NCBI GenBank assembly: GCA_019120115.1
Contig: DWVS01000301.1
Span: 1 to 5,349 of the forward strand
Length of the DNA: 5,349 bases
Origin: Eisenbergiella intestinigallinarum
Lineage (GTDB): Bacteria > Bacillota > Clostridia > Lachnospirales > Lachnospiraceae
Reading direction: 5' to 3'
A program made the translations under genes and the position numbers. Positions 1 through 5,349 of the stretch are shown here, one piece after another. The first letter of the stretch is position 1. Each line of letters starts with the position of its first letter. Under the pieces are notes generated by a model, which saw only the letters and a list, made by a program, of their open reading frames with translations, was not told the DNA's origin and did no database searches.

Positions 1-910
1 GGTTGGAGAAAACCTGGATTCCTCTGGCATGCAGGAACTCCACTTCCTTTCTGCCGAAGGTTCCCGCATTCAGACCTGCCTCATAAAGATCCCATTCCTC
101 CAGAAGGGGAAGGATGGATTCATTGAGGAAACGAATGTTGGCGCCGAGGCGCAGACCCTCCGGTTTGGCGTTCTTTCGATAAAAGCCCTGAATTTCCCGG
201 TTGCAGCTTTCGATTCCGGAAAAGAGAATGCATCTGTGCGCCGTATTCGTACTGCGGATCAGACGGTCCGTTTCTTCGATCAGCCCGCCCTCCTTGAACT
301 CAATTTCCGCAAAAAAGCCTTCAGGCTGTGTATCCATCCATTTCAGAAAGGTTTCCAGCGGAATATAGTGATCCAGTCTGCCGTCCTGTTTTCTCAGAAC
401 CTGATACATATCCCGGTAATTTTCATGAAACCAGGAGAACATCCGGTCAAACCGTTCTTCTCCGGGAAGGCCCTCCGACGCGCTCAGGCACTGCATCGCT
501 CTGGATCGAATGGTTTCCCGGTCGTCCAGATCCCAGGGAAAATAGGCATATAATTCATTCTCAAAGCCGCCTTCCGGAAAATAATCCAGAAGATGGCCCG
601 CAAAAGGAAGGAGGGTCTGGCAGACCTGATCCAGGGTCATTTCCTGAATGGACCGCCTTTCTATTTCGTGGGAACCGCACATCACTCTGGCAAATCCGGC
701 ATCGTGCGCAACCACAATTTTTCCGTCGGCGGTTCTGCGGATGTCCATCTCAATTCCTTCACATCCCTTATTCACCGCACCGGTGAAAGCGGACATGGTG
801 TTTTCCGGACCGGACCAGATATCCCCTCTGTGGGCGATCCTGGCCGGTCTGTTCGGGAAAGCTTTTGGCAAAGTTCTATTTTCTTCTGCGTTTTCTACTT
901 CTTTTCCCAT
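1..910 (-). CDS. glycerophosphodiester phosphodiesterase, large variant with insert (3' end outside window)
   Basis: The first 303 residues of a GDPD enzyme, read directly from the minus strand; the frame is open to the left edge. The family motifs are present: IAHRGD (25-30, catalytic H27), PENT (35-38), IEMD (53-56, metal ligands E54 and D56), VVAHD (66-70, catalytic H69), IPLETFL (183-189, the 'PTLEE' helix) and EIEFK (202-206, metal ligand E204, K206). An intact active site is therefore likely. No signal peptide or membrane segment is visible at the N-terminus (MGKEVENAEENRTLPKAF), so it should be cytoplasmic and act on imported substrate. Ordinary bacterial GDPDs run about 240-260 residues; this one passes 303 before the edge, mostly because about 75 extra residues sit between the HD and EFK motifs. 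The start at 910 overlaps the permease by 16 bases. It may cleave glycerophosphodiesters or a related sugar phosphodiester. Confidence 0.9.
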   Translation of the reverse strand, partial: MGKEVENAEENRTLPKAFPNRPARIAHRGDIWSGPENTMSAFTGAVNKGCEGIEMDIRRTADGKIVVAHDAGFARVMCGSHEIERRSIQEMTLDQVCQTLLPFAGHLLDYFPEGGFENELYAYFPWDLDDRETIRSRAMQCLSASEGLPGEERFDRMFSWFHENYRDMYQVLRKQDGRLDHYIPLETFLKWMDTQPEGFFAEIEFKEGGLIEETDRLIRSTNTAHRCILFSGIESCNREIQGFYRKNAKPEGLRLGANIRFLNESILPLLEEWDLYEAGLNAGTFGRKEVEFLHARGIQVFSN

Positions 911-1740
911 TCCTGCTCCTTCATGTTGGTATGAATGTAAACCACGGCTGATACGGCTGAAAACAGGAAGATGATGACTGAGAGAGCCGCCGCGCGTTCA
1001 TAGTGGAAATTATTGAACAGGCTGTACAGGGCAATTCCGAGCATCTGAGGATTATTTCCATCCATCAGATAAGGTGTCGTAAAGGAACCGATGTTACTCA
1101 TAAAAATAAAGGTGATCGCAATAAACACGTCCTTATAGGTCAGAGGAAGGATCATGTTGAAAAACAGCTTTATTTTGTTCGCACCTGCATCCTGAGCCGC
1201 TTCTATGATGGAATCCGGGATGGACGACATGGCGGATGCCAGAAGCATGGTGGCAAAGAGGATGTTGAACCAGAGGTTCATCATGATAACACCCTTTTCG
1301 TTATACATCAGCCCCAGCTGGATGTTTAAACCAAACAGCTGGCCAATCCGGTTGATCAAACCGGAATCCCGGATGATGGTGATCATTCCATTTACCGCTA
1401 CCAGGCCGGGAATGAATCTGGGAAGCAGATACAGGTTTCCGATCAGCTTGCTTACCATGCTGTTGGAAAAACGCAGATACATGGCCAGCAGATATGCAAC
1501 CACGATGCAGACAACAACAGTGATCACCACAATTTTCAGGGTATAAAGGATGTTGTTCACCTGAATGGGATCTGTGAAAAAGTAGATATAGTTATCCAGC
1601 CCCATACCCCCTTCTTCCAGCTGGAAGCTTCTTCCAATGTTGCTGATGATGGGGAATAAAACCACCACCACCAGCAGGAGCATGGAAGGAAGAACCAGGA
1701 GATAGGGAAGGATTTTATGAAGTAAGGTTTTTTCTTTCAT
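895..1740 (-). CDS. ABC transporter permease, PotB-like
   Basis: This 281-residue membrane subunit is the likely partner of the permease at 4004-4846. Strongly hydrophobic segments lie near residues 11-33, 66-89, 102-123, 150-171, 204-222 and 250-270, consistent with six helices. The EAA loop is canonical: E180-A-A-x-x-x-G186, then I197-L-P199. The start PYLLVLPSMLLL and the long loop after helix 1 (LEEGGMGLDNYIYFF) match the first permease of spermidine/sugar-type importers (PotB/UgpA-like). The ATG at 1740 has AGGAG six bases upstream in the 27-base gap after the binding-protein gene. The gene's last codons contain the ribosome site and start of the next GDPD gene, a 16-base overlap. It is unusual that the two permease genes are separated by the ATPase and binding-protein genes. 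Confidence 0.92.
   Translation of the reverse strand: MKEKTLLHKILPYLLVLPSMLLLVVVVLFPIISNIGRSFQLEEGGMGLDNYIYFFTDPIQVNNILYTLKIVVITVVVCIVVAYLLAMYLRFSNSMVSKLIGNLYLLPRFIPGLVAVNGMITIIRDSGLINRIGQLFGLNIQLGLMYNEKGVIMMNLWFNILFATMLLASAMSSIPDSIIEAAQDAGANKIKLFFNMILPLTYKDVFIAITFIFMSNIGSFTTPYLMDGNNPQMLGIALYSLFNNFHYERAAALSVIIFLFSAVSAVVYIHTNMKEQEWEKK
916..921 (-). promoter_or_regulatory. ribosome binding site of the second GDPD, inside the PotB-like permease gene
   Basis: AAGGAG on the minus strand is followed by the five bases CAGGA and the ATG at 910. It lies in the coding end of the permease, and the two genes overlap by 16 bases. No other suitable start occurs before the catalytic HRG motif, so this site decides the start. 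Confidence 0.75.
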
Positions 1741-1767
1741 TGGATTCTCCTGAATGTAGTGCAGCTC

Positions 1768-2922
1768 TTATTCCAGCGTTCCGATCTCTGCATCCCACTT
1801 TTCATTCAGCTGGGTTCCGAGATCACCGATGGCGCTGACGCGGAAGGATTCAATCTTCAGATCGGAAATGGTTTTGGTCAGTTCAGGGTCCAGAAGGCTG
1901 AAGTCGATGACCGGAATAGCCGCCATGGAATCCAGAGCGATGTTCTGGGCCTCCGGGCTGAGCATGTAATCCATGAAGGCATAAGCCGCGTCGTTCTGTG
2001 CGCCGATGCTGGGAATTCCGAAGCATACCGTGTTACCGGTGAAGGCGGGCTCAATCTGAACGAGCTTGATGGATTCCGGCATGGTTCCCTGCTTCTGCTG
2101 GGACAGAACCATATCGGCCCAGGCGGGCGTCATATCGATTTCCTTGTTGGCAAGCAGATCCAGCGTTCCCTGGTTTTTGTTGGGATATACCACCTTGCCG
2201 GAGGACTGGTACATATAAGGGTGCAGCTCCTTTAACAGCTCGAATCCCTGATCCCACTGCTCCACGTTTGCCTCATCCGTAGAGGTCAGAGCGGATTCAT
2301 CCATGAAGTTGTATACGCTGGTCAGCACAAAAGAGGAGCCTGCTCCGCCTGACCCGGGCGTATTATAGGCGAATCTTCCCGGGTTGTCCTTGATCCACTG
2401 GTAGAGCTCTTCCGCCGTGGTGGGAGGATTGGCCACCGTTTCGGAATTGTAGGCAAGAAGCACTGTCGTTCCGCGGTAGGGAACCAGAAGATCGTTTCTG
2501 AAGCTTGCAGTCACGGTAAGATTATCATAATTGGAAAGTCTGCTGGTATCGATGGGCACGAACAGATCCTCTCCGCCTTGCTCCAGATATCCGGTGATGG
2601 AGGCATCGCTGACCTCGACCAGATCGTAGTCCGTATTGGTCTGTCCCGCCTTCTTCGCAGCGATAATGCGGTCGGTCAGACCCTGCGCGCCGGTTCCGGA
2701 TGTGATGAACTCCAGCTTTGCCACATAGCCTTCCCCATTCGTCTCGTTAAAGTTTTCAACCTGCTGCTCCAGCTGCACGCGCACGTTATCCGAGCCCTCC
2801 GCCCAGATCGTCACCGTTTTGTCATCCCCGGCCGCAGAAGCGGAAGAAGCGCCGCATCCTGCAAGGGTTGTCACTGCCATGGCTGCCACAAGCAAAACTG
2901 CTGCAATTTTTCTGAATTTCAT
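1768..2922 (-). CDS. extracellular solute-binding lipoprotein of the ABC importer (possibly YnjB-like)
   Basis: This 384-residue protein captures the substrate outside the cell and delivers it to the permeases. The start is set at the ATG at 2922, nine bases after AAGGAG; a seven-codon longer TTG start is less likely. The N-terminus is a classic lipoprotein signal: MKFRK, a hydrophobic run (6-19), then lipobox L20-A-G-C23, followed by a Ser/Ala-rich linker. VTIWAEG (37-43) is the first strand of a periplasmic-binding fold. SPEAQNIAL (322-330) is the usual C-terminal 'SPEAQ' helix of type II binding proteins. NPPTTAEELYQWIKDNPGRF (165-184) resembles, from memory, the YnjB family (COG4134), whose substrate is not established. 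Length and fold also allow a PotD- or iron-type binding protein. It is separated by 59 bases from the ATPase and 27 from the next permease, in the same operon. The ligand is unknown; a phosphodiester is inferred only from the flanking enzymes. Confidence 0.92.
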   Translation of the reverse strand: MKFRKIAAVLLVAAMAVTTLAGCGASSASAAGDDKTVTIWAEGSDNVRVQLEQQVENFNETNGEGYVAKLEFITSGTGAQGLTDRIIAAKKAGQTNTDYDLVEVSDASITGYLEQGGEDLFVPIDTSRLSNYDNLTVTASFRNDLLVPYRGTTVLLAYNSETVANPPTTAEELYQWIKDNPGRFAYNTPGSGGAGSSFVLTSVYNFMDESALTSTDEANVEQWDQGFELLKELHPYMYQSSGKVVYPNKNQGTLDLLANKEIDMTPAWADMVLSQQKQGTMPESIKLVQIEPAFTGNTVCFGIPSIGAQNDAAYAFMDYMLSPEAQNIALDSMAAIPVIDFSLLDPELTKTISDLKIESFRVSAIGDLGTQLNEKWDAEIGTLE

Positions 2923-2931
2923 TTTCTTTTT

Positions 2932-2937
2932 CTCCTT
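2932..2937 (-). promoter_or_regulatory. ribosome binding site that fixes the start of the solute-binding lipoprotein
   Basis: On the minus strand AAGGAG is followed by nine bases and the ATG at 2922. A longer frame could open at a TTG at 2943, but this motif would then lie inside codons 3-4 of the protein, which argues for 2922. Confidence 0.75.
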
Positions 2938-2981
2938 TTCCAATGAGTTTTCTATGATTTTACCAAAAATGGGATTCGTCC

Positions 2982-3962
2982 TTATGCGCTGTATTCACAT
3001 ACTTTATTAAAGGAAAGCGAGACTCTGTCCTGCACATGAAATCCGTTCGCCAGTGCCCGGTTCAGATAGGATTTGATGGTCTGATTGCCCATCTGTATAA
3101 TGACCTCCGCATAGTGACCCAGCATCATGATGCTGCGCACGCTTCCCACCATATCTCCACTGTCTCCTTTGGTGAGAATGATATCCTCCGGGCGGACCGC
3201 CAGTACCTTTCCGCCGTTTTCTTCAATGAAATTCATCTCCCCGATGAAGGAAGCCACATATTTTGTTGCCGGATTATCATAAATTTCCTCCGGCGTTCCG
3301 ACCTGTTCGATCACGCCCTTGTTCATGACCACGATCCTGTGAGAAAGCGCCATCGCCTCCTCCTGATCATGGGTGACGAATACTACCGTAATGTTCAGTT
3401 CTTCCTGGATTCTCTTCAGCTCTTCTCTCATCTGCTGGCGTATCTTGGCGTCCAGCGCGGAAAAGGGCTCGTCCAGAAGAAGCACCGACGGCTTTAACAG
3501 AAGCGCTCTGGCAATGGCTACTCTCTGCTGCTGTCCTCCGGAAAGCTGATTGGGATATTTTTTCCCGTACCCTTCCATGCCCACAAGCTTCAGCGCTTCA
3601 TCCGCTTCCTTTTGCATCACGGCCTTGGGAACCTTCCGGATCTTCAGACCAAACATCAGGTTCTCATAAACGGTCATATGAGGCCAAAGGTTATAGCTTT
3701 GAAACACCATGGCGGTGGGCCGCTTTTCCGGCGGAAGATCCTGAATCGCCTGGTCGTCCAACAGGATCTCTCCCCCGTCGATCTTCAGAAAGCCTCCCAG
3801 GGTTCTGAGAATCGTGGATTTGCCGCAGCCGCTGGGGCCGAGCATGGTGACGAATTCTCCTTCATGTACCTGAATGTTGATGTTTTCCACCCCATCTCCG
3901 TTGGGGTAGATTTTCTTCATGTTCTTGATTTCCAGCTTGATTTTCTCTTTTACCGATGACAT
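2982..3962 (-). CDS. ABC transporter ATP-binding protein (PotA/FbpC/PhnT-like)
   Basis: This 326-residue nucleotide-binding subunit energises the importer. The motifs are complete and in order: Walker A GPSGCGKST (42-50), Q-loop Q88, signature LSGGQ (140-144), Walker B VLLLDEP (160-166), D-loop SALD (168-171) and switch histidine H198. After about residue 240 comes a regulatory tail of the TOBE type, with AVRPEDI (255-261) followed by a short beta-rich stretch. The tail is somewhat shorter than in MalK or UgpC (about 360 residues overall), which points to the spermidine/iron/2-aminoethylphosphonate group. FQSYNLWPHMTV (87-98) around the Q-loop resembles that group. The start at 3962 is preceded by AGAGG with a four-base spacer. 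It is probably a homodimer serving both permeases of the operon. Family assignment is very secure; substrate is not. Confidence 0.96.
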   Translation of the reverse strand: MSSVKEKIKLEIKNMKKIYPNGDGVENINIQVHEGEFVTMLGPSGCGKSTILRTLGGFLKIDGGEILLDDQAIQDLPPEKRPTAMVFQSYNLWPHMTVYENLMFGLKIRKVPKAVMQKEADEALKLVGMEGYGKKYPNQLSGGQQQRVAIARALLLKPSVLLLDEPFSALDAKIRQQMREELKRIQEELNITVVFVTHDQEEAMALSHRIVVMNKGVIEQVGTPEEIYDNPATKYVASFIGEMNFIEENGGKVLAVRPEDIILTKGDSGDMVGSVRSIMMLGHYAEVIIQMGNQTIKSYLNRALANGFHVQDRVSLSFNKVCEYSA

Positions 3963-3975
3963 ATTTCCTCTTTTT

Positions 3976-3995
3976 CCGCCGCCTTAATGCGGCAA
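3976..3995 (-). other. small GC-rich hairpin between permease and ATPase genes
   Basis: In the 41-base gap, the minus-strand RNA can pair UUGCCGC with GCGGCGG around the six-base loop AUUAAG: five Watson-Crick pairs plus two G-U pairs at the base. The 3' side is followed by a purine stretch containing the ATPase ribosome site, not a U-run, so it is not an intrinsic terminator. It could be an RNA stability element or a mild translation modulator, or it may be chance. Confidence 0.3.
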
Positions 3996-4003
3996 TCAAT
4001 CCA

Positions 4004-4846
4004 TTATTTCATGTTATAACCTTTGGCAATGGCTTCCGGTCCCACATACTTTCTGAGTGCTACAAGAATGACGATTGTAGGAATGATCAGAAGCAGGGAC
4101 AGTACCGGACCTGCCGTGATGGGATACTGCATGATGACGCCGTAAAGCTCCACAGGCATGGTCTTGATCTGCGGGAAGCCCACCAGCAGCGTTCCCTGGG
4201 ACTCTTCCAGTGAGCCGAGGAAGGTGAACACCGACGCCACGATGATTCCGGGCATTGCCATGGGAAGGGTGATGGAGAAAAACGTTCTCACCGGTCCCGC
4301 TCCCGCGTCCCTTGCCGATTCCTCCTGCTGAGAATGAATACTCCGAAACGCGTTTGCCGGAATCCATGTCATGAACATCAGAGAATTCAAAACATGGATC
4401 AGAACCACGCCCGGGAGGGTTCCCATCAGATTCAGGCGGTAGAAAATAACGCCGATGGATATGTAAAGTCCCATTTTGGGAAACGCATTGCTTAACAGAA
4501 ACGACAGCAGAAAGATTTTCTTTCCTTTGAAATTAAATCTGCCCAGCGCATAGGCAGCCGGAATACAGATCAGCATGGAAATGAATGTCACGATCACCGC
4601 CAGCACAAAGGAAAGCACAATGGAGCTTACCAGGCTGTCCTGTTCGAATACGAACTGCCACCATTTGAAGCCGAACTCCTGCGGAATTACCGCCGGAACC
4701 TCATATCTGTTCGCAAAGGCCAGCATACAGAGGTTCAGAAGGGGAAGGTAGAAAAACAGAACGAACACACCGAACAGAATATACTCCAGAAAATTTTTCT
4801 TCCCCATGGTGTGATACATCGCTCTCGGGCTCATCATTTTTATCAT
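4004..4846 (-). CDS. ABC transporter permease, PotC-like
   Basis: This is a 280-residue integral membrane subunit of an ABC importer, the usual length for one half of a heterodimeric permease. Hydrophobic segments lie near residues 22-45, 73-100, 110-135, 145-165, 198-215 and 245-265, consistent with six helices. The cytoplasmic EAA loop that docks on the ATPase is clear: E176-S-A-x-x-x-G182, then I192-x-L-P195. The overall pattern (short N-terminal tail, one early periplasmic loop, C-terminal RKYVGPEAIAKG) fits the second permease of the spermidine/putrescine and iron or phosphonate transporters (PotC/FbpB type). The ATG overlaps the stop of the upstream GDPD gene by four bases, and GAGGAG lies five bases before it. 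A later in-frame ATG (codons 4 and 5) exists but fits the ribosome site less well. Its partner is presumably the permease at 895-1740. Substrate cannot be told from this subunit. Confidence 0.9.
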   Translation of the reverse strand: MIKMMSPRAMYHTMGKKNFLEYILFGVFVLFFYLPLLNLCMLAFANRYEVPAVIPQEFGFKWWQFVFEQDSLVSSIVLSFVLAVIVTFISMLICIPAAYALGRFNFKGKKIFLLSFLLSNAFPKMGLYISIGVIFYRLNLMGTLPGVVLIHVLNSLMFMTWIPANAFRSIHSQQEESARDAGAGPVRTFFSITLPMAMPGIIVASVFTFLGSLEESQGTLLVGFPQIKTMPVELYGVIMQYPITAGPVLSLLLIIPTIVILVALRKYVGPEAIAKGYNMK

Positions 4847-5349
4847 AGCCGCTCCTCATTTCTTATCGTTATCAACTGCTTCAGCCGCCTTGTGGTTATG
4901 TTATCCACATGTTTCCTCAGGAATTTCCTCTGAAGCTCCTCTTCGTCCACCGTCCAGACAGAAATACCGATCCCCTTTTCTTCCGCCAGATCAAGGACCT
5001 GCTCCACAAGGCTGTAATGCCAGTTGAGTCCTGCCGTTTCATATCCTTTCATCTCGTCAAGAACTTCGGGAAGCGCTTCTTTCACTCTGGCGCGTCCCTC
5101 CTCCGATTCCATCTGTCGGTAAAGCCCGGGCCGAAATACCTCAAAATTTGCGTACCAGGCGACGGTGGGAAATACACAGCTTCCTTTTCGAAACAGCTCC
5201 GGATTCACATCTCCGGTAAAAATCAGCCTTCTTTCCATTTCATGTTCCAGAGCCAGCCGGTAAATCTCTTCCTCCAGCCCCTTCTGCTTCAGATCGCAGT
5301 TGATTTTTTTCTTTGGAACTCCCTGTATCATACGAAATGCTTCTTCCAG
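4843..5349 (-). CDS. glycerophosphodiester phosphodiesterase family protein, C-terminal part (5' end outside window)
   Basis: This is the last 168 residues of a GDPD-family enzyme; the frame is open to the right edge, so the true start lies outside. Reading from the edge, the fragment begins LEEAF, which matches the family's 'PTLEE' helix. INCDLK follows at residues 16-21, giving the acidic-x-Lys strand (D19, K21) that in GDPD enzymes supplies a metal ligand and an active-site lysine. Near the end VWTVDEEE (131-138) and VDNITT (148-153) match the last two strands of the TIM barrel. The N-terminal HRG and HD catalytic motifs are out of view, so activity cannot be confirmed. The family hydrolyses glycerophosphodiesters to an alcohol and glycerol 3-phosphate. 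The stop codon overlaps the next permease start (ATGA), indicating translational coupling and a shared operon. Family assignment is firm; substrate is unknown. Confidence 0.85.
   Translation of the reverse strand: MEEAFRMIQGVPKKKINCDLKQKGLEEEIYRLALEHEMERRLIFTGDVNPELFRKGSCVFPTVAWYANFEVFRPGLYRQMESEEGRARVKEALPEVLDEMKGYETAGLNWHYSLVEQVLDLAEEKGIGISVWTVDEEELQRKFLRKHVDNITTRRLKQLITIRNEERL
4852..4857 (-). promoter_or_regulatory. ribosome binding site of the PotC-like permease, inside the preceding GDPD gene
   Basis: On the minus strand GAGGAG is followed by CGGCT and the ATG at 4846. The site lies within the last codons of the first GDPD gene, whose stop overlaps the start. This supports the ATG at 4846 and coupled translation of enzyme and transporter. 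Confidence 0.75.

Noticed and set aside
29..553. Long plus-strand open frame of 174 codons
   Set aside because: It lies opposite the second GDPD gene, whose minus-strand frame carries all the family motifs. The plus-strand translation shows no recognisable domain and no good ribosome site, so it is a shadow frame.
1759..2235. Plus-strand open frame of 158 codons opposite the binding-protein gene
   Set aside because: It is antisense to a well-supported gene, has no recognisable motif, and resembles the other mirror frames on the plus strand of this window.
2957..2962. Possible -10 box (TAAAAT on the minus strand) before the binding-protein gene
   Set aside because: At the expected 17-base spacing the upstream hexamer is ATAAGG, a poor match to TTGACA. 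An AT-rich gap between coding regions easily gives a chance -10, so I do not call a promoter.
2923..2981. Possible terminator or regulatory RNA in the 59-base gap between the ATPase and binding-protein genes
   Set aside because: I see no stable inverted repeat or U-run in the gap on the minus strand; it reads as a simple A-rich leader with a ribosome site.
4014..4367. Minus-strand open frame of 117 codons within the PotC-like permease
   Set aside because: It is a shifted frame of the permease gene with a low-complexity Gly/His/Arg-rich product and no membrane segments, so it is an overlap artefact.
5329..5331. ATG as the start of the first GDPD
   Set aside because: The frame is open further upstream to the window edge, and LEEAF just before this ATG matches the family's helix. 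The ATG is an internal methionine.

Overview
The window is one block of six co-directional genes, all on the minus strand. They encode a complete ABC importer flanked by two glycerophosphodiester phosphodiesterase (GDPD)-type enzymes, both cut by the window edges. Moderate base composition, strong AGGAG-type ribosome sites, tight packing and a LAGC-type lipoprotein signal on the binding protein suggest a Gram-positive anaerobe of the Firmicutes, probably Clostridia and perhaps Lachnospiraceae. That assignment is an inference from style, not from a marker gene.

In order of transcription (right to left): the C-terminal part of a first GDPD (5349-4843); a PotC-like permease (4846-4004) joined to it by an ATGA overlap; an ABC ATPase of the spermidine/iron/2-aminoethylphosphonate type with all catalytic motifs (3962-2982); a lipoprotein solute-binding protein (best start 2922, end 1768); a PotB-like permease (1740-895); and a second, larger GDPD (start 910, running off the left edge) whose start codon lies inside the end of the permease gene. 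Gaps between genes are 59 bases or less. I see no convincing internal promoter or terminator, so this looks like a single operon whose promoter and end both lie outside the window.

The simplest reading is a scavenging pathway. The lipoprotein captures a phosphodiester, two different permeases and an ATPase homodimer import it, and one or both cytoplasmic GDPD enzymes cleave it to an alcohol and a phosphomonoester such as glycerol 3-phosphate. This has the logic of the enterobacterial Ugp system (UgpBAEC plus UgpQ), but the transporter parts look like the PotABCD/FbpABC/YnjB group rather than the sugar-type UgpBAEC group. The substrate cannot be read from the sequence.

There is no mobile element, CRISPR array, tRNA or rRNA in the window, and no gene-free stretch over 300 bases. 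The plus strand holds only shadow reading frames opposite the real genes.
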